DNA from: Trogon surrucura
Lineage: Eukaryota; Chordata; Aves; Trogoniformes; Trogonidae
Length of the DNA: 64,000 bases
NCBI GenBank assembly: GCA_020746105.1
Contig: CM036642.1
Coordinates: 5,611,501 to 5,675,500 of the forward strand
Reading direction: 5' to 3'
A model generated the notes under the pieces. That model was not told the DNA's origin, ran no database searches, and saw only the letters and a program-made list of their open reading frames with translations. Shown in pieces: positions 44,901 to 55,460 of this stretch; the first letter of the stretch is position 1; each line of letters starts with the position of its first letter. The translations under genes were made by a program, and so were the position numbers.

Positions 44901-45824
44901 TAGCCACCTCGCCTCTGTCTCGCTACCGGCACTGGAAGTCCCCCCCTGCTCCCGTCGCTTGGCGTCCCTCCGCCGCCCTCGCGGGACACCCACGGTTTTG
45001 TTTCGAGGCTGTTTTGACAGTCTGGCTGAGAGTGAGGAGGGAGCAGCACCGCCCGGGCTGGGGGCTGAGCGAAACGCTGCCCGGTGCACATTTCCCCTCT
45101 CCCAGTGCCCCCCAGTTTGGCACCTGCGATCACTGGGCGTGCGCCACGGTTCCCAAATTGCCTCCAACTGCCGTGCGGAGCGGCTGGGTCTGCACTCTCG
45201 CAGCCTGCTGGGTTGTGTTTTGCAATTTCGAGTCCTTTTGTTAGTGCTGGTGGCTGTGTCTGCTGTCCAAAGTAGGTCAGAACCTGAGCGAGGAGCTTTT
45301 CAAGCGCCCCACGTTGGGACGCGGGGGAGCGCCTGGCTCCTCTCCTCGCCCGTCCCACTCCTTTCTCCAGAGGCATGCTGACATCCAGCCGGTCTAAACC
45401 ACTGGGTTCGAGCAGCAAATTATAAGTTAAATTCTGAGTAATGCCCAGCTCTCCCAGGGCTCTGCTGGTTCTGCCAGACTTGGAGCCGTTCCCCCAGCCT
45501 CTCTCTGCATTCAGGCCAATGCAGTCATTATGTCCACGGGGTGCCTGGCTGCATCGATCGGCCTGAAAAACACACGAGAAAAATGCCGGCAGCGGCGGGA
45601 GTGGGGGCTTCCAGCACCCTGCGCGGCCCCGAGGTGCGAGAGCTCCCCAGCACCCTTTCCTGTGTTCAGGCGGAGAGAAAAGTACTGGCTCCTCCGGCTC
45701 ACCCTGCGCTTCACCCATCGACCGTCTGTGTAGGTGTAATGGATGGAGAGGAGCGGGTTTGAAGGTCTCGGGGGCACAGAAGATGGCTCGTGAGCCATCA
45801 GTCAGGTGCAAAAAGCAAAGCGGT
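44901..45824. other. GC-rich spacer
   Basis: G/C- and CpG-rich. It carries the longest non-CR1 open frame of the window (minus strand, 310 residues), which is low-complexity and has no domain. No gene supported. Confidence 0.45.
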
Positions 45825-46005
45825 AACATCTCGGTGCAGTAATTCTTAATAATTTATGATTTTCACTTGGTTCCCAGAGTGTTATTACCTCACTTAATAT
45901 CATTTACAAATTACACGTGATCCCATCAATTGTAGTAAAGTGAGGAAGTGTCTGGGAGATGCTCAAAAATCAAAAGGTGGTGAGCAAATGAGAATTTATG
46001 AACCT
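45825..46005. promoter_or_regulatory. AT-rich island with E-box between inverted arms
   Basis: An 8-bp inverted repeat CCTCACTT (45888-45895) and AAGTGAGG (45938-45945) flanks 42 bp that contain an E-box CACGTG (45914-45919). TTCTTAATAATTTATG lies upstream. AAGTG cores also suit NKX2-type factors. No ORF. Confidence 0.37.
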
Positions 46006-46609
46006 GGCCAGGCTGCGGCAGCGGCGGGGGCAGCAGCGCGGTGCCCGGGACACCACTTGCCCCGCAGCCGGCAAGAACTCGCGCTGCTCAGCTGCAGAGG
46101 CTCCCTCTGCTGCCTGGGCGAGGGCTGAGCCCCTCACAGCCCCCGCCGTTGCCTTTCGTGTTGTTTTCCCTTGTGATTCCTGCAAGAGAGGGAGGCAGAC
46201 AGCAAGCCCCCTTCTCGCCCTCCTCCTCCTTATCAGCGCTGTGTCCCAGGCGAGCTGGGGAAAGCGCGTTCCCTTGAGGGCAGGGCGGCACAGAAATCTT
46301 CTTCGTGCCAACACGACTGGGCAGGATGCAACCCGCCAGGATGCTGGGGGGCTTCGGCAGGAGCCACTCAGAGTCAGGAGGAAGGGAAGGGGCTGCGGCA
46401 GCTCGTGGTGTCCTCTGCCAGGACGCACGTCGGGGTCTAAGGCAAGGGTTTGGGGGAGCATCCAAGATCCTGCCAGCGGAGGAGACTCAGAGCCCTCCAC
46501 TGTCCTCTGCTCCCCCCACACCTGGCCGTGTTTCTGATGGGGGAAACCTGTGGTGTTTCCTCCCGGAGATCGTTTGGGAAGAGGTGCAAACAGTCCTCGG
46601 CGCGCGGTT
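46006..46609. other. GC-rich spacer
   Basis: G/C-rich unique sequence, no gene or repeat. Confidence 0.45.
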
Positions 46610-46750
46610 TCCTCCGGCATGCCTTAATTATCCTCCTTGCAAGGTTCAGAGACGAGCCAGCCTCTGCAGAGAAAACAGTCCTTTGTTATCTAATAACTCA
46701 CAGAGAGCGGCGATTTGCATACGGCAAAAGGAAGGAGGAAAAAAAGCACG
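46610..46750. promoter_or_regulatory. island with TAATTA and octamer
   Basis: TAATTA at 46625-46630 and a perfect octamer ATTTGCAT at 46713-46720 (in CGATTTGCATACGG). The 11-mer ATTTGCATACG recurs at 52,500. Confidence 0.35.
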
Positions 46751-47259
46751 TGGAAAATGCCTGCCTCTGAACATCACAGCGGCATTTGATGGCAGTCGCC
46801 AGCCCTGGCCCGTCTCCCTGCCTGGAGTTGTCCCCAGTAGCTGGGGCAAGTGGGACTTGCAGTGCTCTCTCCTTAAAGGCACTGCACTCGGCAGAGCCTT
46901 TCAACTAAATTGAATGTCTCTGTCCTGCAAAAATATGCTTACGTTCCCCCTTTCATGCCAGCGCACCTGGACTCGCTGGTGATTGTGCTGCTGAGGAGCA
47001 AAGCCAGATGAAAAAGCTTCTGAAATGTCGGTGGCGATGGAAGTGGTCAGGAGCTGGCGCGCCTCTTCAGCGGAGGTTTTCATCCCGGGCTGAGAGGGGG
47101 AGCTGAACTGGCAGGACTCGTTGCTGAGAGCGGGATTTACTCGGATTTGCAGTGTTCTCCACCTCTGCTGGGGGCTTGGCGCGGCGCTGCCGCCGGCCCC
47201 TGCGGGCAGGGCTCCCCAAAGCGTCGGGGGTGTTACCGGGCTCCATGGACAGGGATCAT

Positions 47260-47440
47260 CTCATCTATAAATGGATTATTTTTAAGTGAAAAGACAGTAG
47301 CAGCTGCTTAAATGCATTGACTTGTAGAAAAACATATAGATTTGGGTACCGATGGCATAGAGCGCTACCACTTAGGTGTCTCAGCCCATCTGCGTAAAGT
47401 AACTATTGATTTTGGTTGATATGCATTGATTCTGTGAAAA
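47260..47440. promoter_or_regulatory. AT-rich island with phased TTGAT elements
   Basis: TTGAT occurs at 47406-47410, 47416-47420 and 47426-47430, at exact 10-bp intervals. The first lies in a perfect match to the ONECUT/HNF6 consensus DHWATTGAYTWWD (47402-47414). ATGCATTGA occurs twice (47312-47320 and 47421-47429). Strong motif arrangement, no coding frame. Confidence 0.42.
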
Positions 47441-47559
47441 GTGCTCTGCTTTGAAAATGAACTTCCAGGGGTTTCAAGGGAAAATGCGACGCGCGGTCTC
47501 TCTTGCCGGGCTCCTTCGTTTTGTTAAACGCGGCTCGTTCCTTTGAAAAGCAGCAGCGA

Positions 47560-47680
47560 AGCCAAACAAATAGCTCGGGGGGAATTACAATGCATCGATT
47601 CTCGGGGTGGGAATAATGGCCTCCGTTAAAAGCTTTTGGGGACGTTAACGTACATTGCTTTGAATAAAGCTCTCCCTCCT
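47560..47680. promoter_or_regulatory. island with ACGTTAACGT palindrome
   Basis: Ten-bp palindrome ACGTTAACGT at 47642-47651, with GAATTACAATGCATCG upstream and TGAATAAAGC downstream. Candidate element. Confidence 0.3.
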
Positions 47681-48234
47681 GCCACTCGTCCTGCACGTGC
47701 TGCCACCAGCGCCAGGACAGAGGGAGCAGCTCTCGGCAACCTGGGGATGTGTCAGCTTCGCCCTGTCCCAGGGTCTGGCGAGGGACTGGAATCCCGGCCA
47801 GCCTGGCCAGCGGAGCCTGCCTGTTCACGCCGATAGGCAGGGCGTCCATCTGGGAGAGCAAGTCCTGCTCCCTCCGGCCAGCCCTTACTGTTCATTAACG
47901 CGATTAGTTGGCGTGCAGTCTGCTTGTTTCTAGAGGCGGTGGCCTTGGCGCTGCCTCGCAGTGATGAGAGCTCCGCGGAGCTGCTCCCAAATCCAGGCAC
48001 AGGAGGGCCGAGGGGAGTGGGCGCCGCGTTCCTGCGAGGGACTCCTGCCCCCATCCCCGGGGAGGGCGAGTGTCGGGAACCAAGAGTGTCACCGTCGTCC
48101 CCCGGCTGTGCAGCCCACGGCGGGGGCACCGGTGTTGGCCTCAGGGGCACTGGCTGCCCCGGCCCAAAGCTTTCCAGGTGCTCCACCCGGACTTCATTAA
48201 AGTCTTTGCAGTTCCAATTCTGAACGTGGTCTGG
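47681..48234. other. GC-rich spacer
   Basis: G/C-rich unique DNA, no gene or repeat recognised. Confidence 0.45.
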
Positions 48235-48420
48235 GAGCGACACGAAAATTAGATCTAATAATGAATGATTACAACTTTCAAGTTAAGTCTAGTTGGTTGA
48301 CTAATCAATTTGGTTAAGTGAAAATCCATAGCAAATGAGTCAGCTGCAGTACAACATTTCTCCATCCAACCTAAATTAAAAAGCCAGCCATAATAATTTC
48401 ACAATTACTCCAGGAGGATG
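48235..48420. promoter_or_regulatory. AT-rich island with MARE half-site
   Basis: TGAGTCAGC (AP-1/MAF half-site) at 48336-48344 overlaps an E-box CAGCTG (48341-48346). Upstream lie AATAATGAATGATTAC, TGACTAATCAATTTGG and GGTTAAGTG. Complex, A/T-rich, non-coding. Strong candidate. Confidence 0.4.
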
Positions 48421-48734
48421 CACCAGGGACTTGCCCCTAGAGAAGGAAAGCATCGAGGATGATGCGAGAGGCCCCCGGAGCAGGAGGGAGTGAGGGGCAG
48501 CCTCCGGCATGAGCAGCTGCTTCCGCTGGGCAGCGGGGAGCCCAGCGGGATGCTCAAGCGGGTGCTGCTGGGTCCCCAGCCTGTCGGGGGTCTTTTGAGA
48601 GCCGAGGGCCTGTGAGGAGCCCCTCGGACTCCGCCGCCAGCTGTTCTGTGCCCACAGCCCTCCGGGGCGAGCCCAGCCTGGCGCGGGCTCAGCCCTGATT
48701 TATAAAGCGACCGCAAAGGAGTCCGAGAGGGGAG
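48421..48734. other. GC-rich spacer
   Basis: G/C-rich, no gene or repeat recognised. Confidence 0.4.
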
Positions 48735-48920
48735 CCCGGACTTGCAGATCAATTTGTAATTTTTCTTTGTTGCTGTGGCAGGGATGTGAGGGATGCGAGC
48801 GTTAAATCCCCGGGAAAGTCGCCTCTGCAGCAGTCTTTAGTGGTCTGAATTATTTATGTGCGTACAGTTGTGCTACATGCCAAACCGTGCCAAAAATAAA
48901 TACCTAAAGTCACGGCGGGC
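48735..48920. promoter_or_regulatory. weak AT-rich island
   Basis: Mixed patches with CAATTTGTAATTTTTC and CCAAAAATAAATACC. Weak candidate. Confidence 0.22.
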
Positions 48921-49379
48921 TGCACAGGACGGGTTTGGGCACCGGGTCTGCTCGGGACGAGTCTCTCATCCCATGTGCAGGCGGGTGGGCAGCAGGGAGC
49001 TCCCCCTCCTGCTTTCGGTTGTCTCTTCATCTTCCTCCCCGGGGTAGTGGAGGTAATTAACCGTCTGCCCGGCGAGCGGGGGGTTGAGCGAGCTCCGGTG
49101 GATGAATAATTTACCGTCTCCGCAGAGCTCCGTACCTGTGCGGAGCAGCCTGGCGCGCGCTGCCTCGTGCCTTCGGCGGCGACTGTCGTGCCGCCTGGGG
49201 CTGGGGCTGCTCCTCGGGGGTTCACTCGCTCGTTTTGTGCCGCAAACACAAAAAGGTCCCTGCGTGGGCGCTGGCCAAGGAGCAGCAATCACAGGTTTCG
49301 AAGTGGACGTCTCTTCAATTTGCGTTTCCCTGGCCGGTGTGCGGGGGCTTCGTGAGAAATGGTCGGTGCCTGTTGCTGG
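48921..49379. other. CpG-rich spacer with GGTAATTAACC
   Basis: CpG-rich with GGTAATTAACC at 49052-49062, the same 11-mer as at 33054-33064; TAATTA core at 49054-49059. No gene. Confidence 0.35.
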
Positions 49380-49620
49380 AGGAATCGTAGCATTTTCAGT
49401 CTGAAAGCTGAAGGGAGATGATCAGATGTGGCTCGTGTAACAGATGGATTTATGGATTATTCGGAGCCTCTTGTACTAATTTTGCAAATGCTGTATGTCT
49501 GCAGGCTCTTAATAGTTGCATTCCCGCCTAAATGGATAAAGAATACGTCCCGTGGGGACTGATGTCTTTGGGGAATAACTTATGCAAATCCTCCAGCCTG
49601 AATGCAGGCGGAGGCGAGTT
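49380..49620. promoter_or_regulatory. AT-rich island with POU octamer
   Basis: Perfect octamer ATGCAAAT at 49582-49589 and a near-octamer TTTGCAAATG near 49,483. GATGATCAGATG and GGATTATTCGG also present. No ORF. Confidence 0.35.
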
Positions 49621-50029
49621 TCGGGCAATTTCCCTCTCAGGATGGTGCGGACCTGCTGGGTGTGCTCCGAGGAGCCCAAGTGGGAGAAAACCGTGCAGCC
49701 GGCTCGGCCCCGGCCAGGTGTGCCCAGGACTTGGGAGGTGCCGGAGGGTGGGTCGAGAACGACGCGCTCTGCCAGAGCTGCCGCTCCTCGTCGCCAAGAG
49801 AGCTGGAGGCGGGGGACCTTGGCACCCAACCGGGGCGAGAGATGCTTGTCCGGACCCCCACTCCCTACAGAGGGACCCGCGGGTGGGAATGAAGGACGGG
49901 GAGCTCGTGGGTGCTCGAGTTGCAGCGCCGGGAGCTGGCGATGGCGGGGCCGCCCGTGCTGCCTGCCACCTCTCTCCTCTGGGCGCGCATCCCGCCCGCT
50001 CCCCAGCTCAAGATGTCTTTTGAATGTTA
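49621..50029. other. GC-rich spacer
   Basis: G/C- and CpG-rich, no gene recognised. Confidence 0.4.
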
Positions 50030-50464
50030 AGGCTCTGTTTTTATTACCGCTTTAGCTCTGCCTAAGAGGGAGAGCTCAGGCAGAGCCGCAGCCCAGTTGG
50101 AGAGCGGGAGCCGAGGTGTTGAAAGATGCATTATGAATGCAAGGTGTAGGGAAGAGAAATTATTAAACTCACAGATAGCAACAGAGCTTCCTTTGTGAGC
50201 GCTGGAGATGGGAAATTATGCTGAAGCAATGCATTGCAAATCACCCACTGAAAGGCAGAGAAGGCCCTTTTATCCTGCGGGCCCTGAAGTTTTTCTCGTA
50301 TCTTTGTATGCAGAGGCATTCCTTCGGGGGAGAAAGAGGAGCCAGCAATTTTGTGCCTGATTGGCAGGCTGTCCAGTGCCAATAAAGATATTTGTTTTTT
50401 TTTTTCAGAGAAGGCCTCGCAGCCTGAAATCTCGCTCTTGCATTTTCCATTACAGAGGAAAATG
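50030..50464. promoter_or_regulatory. long AT-rich island next to CpG island
   Basis: About 430 bp of complex sequence with GCATTATGAATGC (near-palindrome at about 50,128), GAAATTATTAAAC, GCAATGCATTGCAAATC and AATAAAGATATTTG. It ends at a T-run (50,395-50,405) directly before the densest CpG segment of the window. No coding frame. Confidence 0.38.
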
Positions 50465-50965
50465 AAACTTGGAAGGCGTCCTCCGCTAGCGCCGCCGCTC
50501 AGCCGGGGAGCGAGAGCGGCGCTCCAGCGCCAGGCGGGGAGGAACGCTCCTCTGCCGCCACGCCGACGTAAAACCGCCGGGCGTCTGGGCGCGACGCAGG
50601 CTTCCCCGTCATCCTTGGCGGGTGTGCGGGCTCCCGAGGGGGCTCTGGGCACCTGCTCGGCCCCCAGGGCCGGGATGCTCCGCAGCGGGCTGGCGCGGTG
50701 CGCGGGCACTGCCCTCTCCGAGGCTCCGCCGGTGGGACCTTGCTCTGGGGGGTGGCTTTAACTTCTGGGGGGCATGCAGGACGCTCAGTGGGGGCGCGCA
50801 TCCTCGTGAGCCCCCAGTCCCCCTTCGCCAGCCCCCTCCGCCGCTCTTGCCGGGCTCCGCTGTGGATCCAAGGCAGAGAGGAGGAACATCTGTTAACACA
50901 AATGCCTTTCTAATTTCTTCTTAACTCTCGCTCGGCATCTGCGTCGAACAAGCCCCCGCTCGGCG
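50465..50965. other. CpG island
   Basis: The first 260 bp contain about 37 CpG at roughly 72% G+C, an observed/expected ratio near 1.1, and CpG density stays high to about 50,965. It satisfies the usual criteria (G+C above 50%, ratio above 0.6, length above 200 bp). No TATA box or known gene start. It could be the promoter of an unannotated transcript or an unmethylated regulatory region. Confidence 0.6.
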
Positions 50966-51560
50966 TGTACAGTGTTTAATTCTGGAACGGATTCAAAAGG
51001 CGCTTCGGAGCCGGGAGCGGGAGGGAAGAGCCTCTAAATCTTTAATAAGGCGCCGAGTCAGAACTTCTGCCGGGCTCCATCCTCGTCGCACGGGGGAGAA
51101 TAACTGGAGACGGGATTCCTTAACAGCAAACACCTTTGCAGCAGCTCATTAAATCACTGCATTTCTGAAGCGCAGCAGGACACTTGTGTGAATAAATAGT
51201 GCAATCTCCCAGTCTGAAGTATTTTCACATCTGAGTTATTTCCCCTGCATATGATCAGCTCCTGCCTTGGCTGTTCTCTCTCCCCCGTCCCTGCCACGAA
51301 TGATTTTCGCTGATGAGCTCAATTAACAAATGAGAGACAAAGTCGAAAAAAAACATCTCCCCCCCTCCGCCCTGCCTTTAATGTTTTACAGTTTAACAAA
51401 TTGCCCAGGAAAATGGAGTGAGGAGAGATTTCTGATGATGATCTAAAGGTGCAGCTTTTCTCTCCTTCTTGCTGCTTTTCTTTGTAGACACCAAAATGCC
51501 AAAAAAACAGAGAAGAGAGGGTGGCAAAAACAAACAAAGAAAAAGGGAGGGTAGAAAGAC
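50966..51560. promoter_or_regulatory. long AT-rich stretch
   Basis: A/T-rich patches with CATTAAATCACTGCATTTC, GTGAATAAATAGTGC, GCATATGATCAGC and a purine-rich A-repeat part (51,490-51,550). Complex left part is the better regulatory candidate; the right part is low complexity. Confidence 0.3.
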
Positions 51561-51662
51561 AGACCCTCTTCTGGGTGTTTATCTGACCAGTGTGTTGCTC
51601 CTTTCCTGTCCTACCCCGTGAGGGTGGGGCCCTGGTGAGCTCCAGGTGGGGGGCCCCAGTGT

Positions 51663-51693
51663 GGGGTCCCCCTGTGGGGTCTCAGGGGACCCC
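51663..51693. repeat. G/C-rich hairpin-forming inverted repeat
   Basis: GGGGTCCCC-C-TG and CAGGGGACCCC can pair as an 11-bp stem with one bulged C and an 8-base loop. Lies in a G-rich stretch with related GGGGCCCC and CCCCAGTGTGGGG motifs. Too short and G/C-rich for a miRNA call. Confidence 0.6.
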
Positions 51694-51824
51694 GTGAGGT
51701 GCTTCCCAATCACCTCCAGCTCTGCAGAGCTCTGCTTGCGCCCGCGCAGGGACCCCAGCACATGCTGCTGCTCCCAGCTTTACACCCCTCCGTGTCACGG
51801 CTCACGGGAGCCTCTTCCAGCGCG

Positions 51825-51985
51825 GTCTAATTACCAGGTAAATAAACGGGCCCTCCCCTCCGGTTAATTTGGTCGGGAGCTTTATTACCAACAGGAGAGG
51901 CATGACACAGAAGGATAGCACGCACGGCGTCGCCGGTAATTATTTTTATCGCTTCGCGTGAGTTTTATGGCGGTAGCGGGGCGAG
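51825..51985. promoter_or_regulatory. island with two TAATTA
   Basis: TAATTA at 51828-51833 and 51937-51942, with TTAATTTGG and ATTTTTATCGC between and after. It overlaps a CpG-dense segment. Confidence 0.34.
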
Positions 51986-52140
51986 TTTGGAGTCGCCACT
52001 TCCCGTCTCGGTGTGACGGACGTTCCCGCGGGCCGTTGAGCGGAGCCGTGCCAGGGTCGGGCGCGTCGGTCCACGCCCCAGCCCCCAGGACAGCGATGCC
52101 GAGACCACAGGGCCGCTCGTCCCGCAACGCCATTGCCTCC
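51920..52140. other. CpG island-like segment
   Basis: About 32 CpG in 220 bp, above the number expected from base composition. It directly precedes the strongest AT-rich island. Suggests an unmethylated region. Confidence 0.55.
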
Positions 52141-52234
52141 AGCCTCGTTTCTTTTCCCAGCTGTCGGCCAAACTCCTTGTTTTGCAAAGCAAACCGCTTG
52201 TATCAGCAAAGAGCCCCTCGTTACTCCCAAGGAA

Positions 52235-52730
52235 ACGGAGGTATATAAATGTCTTTATGAAAGATGATGAATTCCCACAGTCTTCTCTAGTGAGTTTTGC
52301 TTCTGTAAATCTCTCCCTGTCTCTTTGCATGTGCTAATTGGTCTTAGCATTAATTAATCTGATTTCATTATATTCTCTTTAATTTGTCAAGATATCGTTT
52401 CTTTATTGGGCAAAGAGACGCTTTAGAGGATTGCCACAATTGGAATAATTCCCCCCCCTTCTTTAAAGTTACCGAGAGAAGTCATTATCAGTTAAGCTAA
52501 TTTGCATACGCATTAGGGTAATCGTTTTAGTTTAGCCAAATTTGCGAAAATTTACATAGCAAATTGACCTTCCACGTTTACTCGTAAGCATATAGAGCGC
52601 GAGAGAGACTGACGCTGGCATCCATGATGAAACGGAGTTTATTTTGCACAGTTCTCTTCCTAAAAGAGGTCTAATTAGACCAAGCGATTTTTTATTTCGT
52701 CCATAATTGCAAAACAAACAAGCTCTTTGG
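52235..52730. promoter_or_regulatory. long AT-rich island (strongest candidate enhancer)
   Basis: Almost 500 bp of complex A/T-rich sequence. It holds TAATTA at 52351-52356 (ATTAATTAAT) and 52672-52677, the latter at the centre of the 14-bp perfect palindrome GGTCTAATTAGACC (52668-52681). A perfect octamer ATTTGCAT is at 52500-52507 and CCAAT-type ATTGG near 52,416. There is no coding frame and no transposon similarity. Length, motif content and the adjoining CpG island make this the best conserved-enhancer candidate in the window. Confidence 0.47.
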
Positions 52731-52844
52731 CGGTTCCTTGCCTTTCCCTTTGCTGGTGTCACACGGATGGGGAGCGTTCATCGCCCCCGACAGCTAACCC
52801 AGCACCCATCCTCCCCCTGCCACCCCCCTGTTTTTTGGCCTTGA

Positions 52845-53035
52845 GCATTTTTAATGGCAGCCTTCATGCCTTGATGGAGGATTTTACACTAATGCAAGGC
52901 ATCACCTAGTTAATTTGGCCAGAATGGAGTGTAATTTTACACGGTCAAAGTCATTGCTACTTGAGCTAAAAGTTCCATTACGGCGCGCTGCCCACCGAGC
53001 GATTTCGGAGCGTGGAGCGATGAGCAGCGCGTTGT
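52845..53035. promoter_or_regulatory. moderately AT-rich island
   Basis: Contains CACTAATGC, AGTTAATTTGG and ACACGGTCAAAGTC. Candidate element of medium strength. G/C-rich spacer follows to 53,519. Confidence 0.27.
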
Positions 53036-53519
53036 TAATGGGCGTCCTCGGGAGCTTGCTGGAAGGACGGCTCCTCGTCGCATCCCAGATGAGTGCGGGA
53101 GGGGAGCCGAGGCAGCGAGGGGTGCTGGACGGTGCGTGTCTGCGGTGGGGACACGGCACCTCTCCCATCTGGGGACGCCTTGACCCTGGAGAGAACCGCT
53201 GCCGACTCCAGCAAAATGCCTTGGCTCGGGGACCCAAAGCCCAGCTCGTCTGCCCTGTGCTGCCGGGGCAGGGAAGGGGGGACGAGGCATGGGAGCCCTT
53301 GCAAATGCTGCTGAAAAGGCTCCGCCACGGTGGCAAGCAGCTTGCGCGGCTGATCCGCCTTTGAGCGCATTTGCAAGATGCCTTGTTAAGAGTTTTGTCG
53401 AGGGGGGAAGCACATCAAACCGTTAGACTTGTCTTCAACCTTGTGGCTCGTGTAGTACCTGCTCAGGACCTCCTTTTCCAGCAGAAGGCGTTACGGTGAT
53501 CCTCAGGCAAGGTCCCTGC

Positions 53520-53660
53520 GATTTCCTGACAATGTCTGCATGGCACTAGCTTTAGGTAAATGTTTGTGATTCCATTGGCAACATAATTAAGCGCAGCGAG
53601 GGGATCCTACAGATTTTGTGGGGGTTATTAACTACTGGAGTGATTCAGGTGATGGTCCCT
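53520..53660. promoter_or_regulatory. AT-rich island
   Basis: TAATTA at 53584-53589 (CATAATTAAGCGC) preceded by GTAAATGTTTGTG (FOX-like TGTTTG) and CCATTGGCAAC. Candidate element. Confidence 0.32.
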
Positions 53661-55059
53661 TTTGAGTTTCCTCCTCTGATTTCCAGCGTCTCCATTCAAA
53701 GGAGGCGAAGCCAAGGCACGTGTGTTTAAGCCCTGCAGAGCTCGGCAGCGCTTTGCTGGTTATTGCTGCCAGTACAAAACCTGCCCTGCCCCTGCCTGAC
53801 CCTGGAAGGGGAGCGGTAGGGCTCGAGGCACGAAGCCAAGGGCTGCTGGCGCCCGCTTGAAACAGTTTGTGAGGCTGAGTGCAGGAGGATGCTCGCAGAA
53901 CCCGGCTCCTGTCCCACCCAAGCCTTGCAGGTGGGTGCGATGGGCACGGCAAGCGGGCTTCCCCCCGTTCTGTCCAGAGACCGCCTGGTGGCACACGCCC
54001 TGCGAGGCCAAACATCCCTCTTGCTGGAGCGTGTGGGGAAGCAGCAGCCTCCCCTGATGTCCCCTGATGTCCCCAGCACTGGGGCTGAGTCAGCAGTGCC
54101 GGAGGCACCCGGCAGCCAAGCCCTCGCAGGAGCGCACTCGTCAAAATATTAGCAAAAACACGAAGAGGGGTGGGAGAGGATGAGTGATTGCTGCAGCCCC
54201 AGGCAGCAGCCTCGCTGTCAGAGGTGGCAGCGGCAGCAGCCAGCGTGCCGACAAGCTGCGTGCCTGGTGCGTGCCCGTCAGCCTGCCTGCTCGATGCAAA
54301 CACCGCCGGGCCCAGCTTTGGCCCATGGCCGGAGCGATGCTTTAGTTTTAAGCCAGCGATGCTCCGTGGGTGCTGGGGGAGTGCAGGGCGCTGCCTGCCA
54401 CGCTGCTGTGGGAGGAAAGAGCAACCATGCGAGAAAACACCTATTTCTGCTTAAAAAAAAATCATGCCGCGGTCTCCAATTTGTCTTTAAGAGGCATCTA
54501 GCACCAAACCGAGCCCATCTGACACCTCCGAATGAGGTCTACCAGCCTCATCCCCCCGCGGTCACACCTCGCTGGGGCCATGGCTGAGGCAGGCAGGAGG
54601 AATTGGTGCGAGGGGTCGAAAAACCAGCGCACGCAGGGCTCAGGGCTGCGTCCTGGGGTGTGCAGCCGTCCTGACGGGCATCTGCATCCCGCCCCGCGCG
54701 CCCACGGAGCTGCCTCATGACAGCGCGAGGGAAGCGAGGTGGGCTCCTGCCTGTCGAACTGTCAGGGAGGATGACTTCGCTGTGAGTCACAGGCAGAGCC
54801 CTGGGAAGGAGAAAGGGCTTGATCAGAGGGGCCAGGAGCTCTGCTGGTTCCTGCTGGCGCCCGAGGCTAAGAGAAGGCAGGGTGGGGAGCAGGGTGCTCA
54901 TCAGGCTGCCTGGCCCCGCAGCGCTGGGCACTGCCAAGCCCCTCGCCTTTCCCTCCCGAGGCAAGTCCTGGCTTCGTGAGCGCCTTCCCAGGGCAGGCGA
55001 GCAGAGAAACGTGTCCACCGGTCAGGCCCAGCCTCGCCCTGCGAGCCACTTGCACCTCC
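53661..55059. other. GC-rich spacer
   Basis: G/C-rich unique DNA. The repeated GATGTCCCCT near 54,055 is a small tandem pair. Frames lack domains. Confidence 0.5.
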
Positions 55060-55460
55060 ATTGCTATCCTTTGTTAATAGAGATTACAATACTGTTATTT
55101 TCAGCAGCAACGTGAGTCCTTCACCTATGCGAGGACGGGATTTTTTTTTTTTTCCTCTGGAGGAGTCCTCCACCTACCCGTGTCGTATTTCTTGTGCCTG
55201 GTTAAAGATCATTAGAGCCTTTGTTAGCGGAGCTGACTGACAAGGGGAGTAGATTAATATTAGAACACCCTGTCAAAAGTGGTGAAAAGGCTGGATTGAT
55301 TTTATAGGAAGTTTAGTCAGAGTTGTGTGTAAAGCCCCTGGGGGGTTACACTGCAGTGAATCAATCTCCTATATTAGCAGGTCCCTCGGGGAGCAGTCAG
55401 CCTCGCTGTTTATTACCGCCAAGGCTGCATATAATAGATATGGCATTCGCCTCCTCCCTC
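55060..55460. promoter_or_regulatory. AT-rich island with T-run
   Basis: Contains a 13-base T run (55141-55153) and complex A/T-rich sequence with GTTAAAGATCATTAG, GATTAATATTAG and GATTGATTTTATAGG. Candidate conserved element. Confidence 0.32.

Noticed and set aside
44897-45829. 310-residue minus-strand open frame
   Set aside because: Low-complexity Pro/Gly/Arg/Ser composition, no domain, CpG-rich DNA where stops are rare, and other long frames overlap it on the opposite strand.
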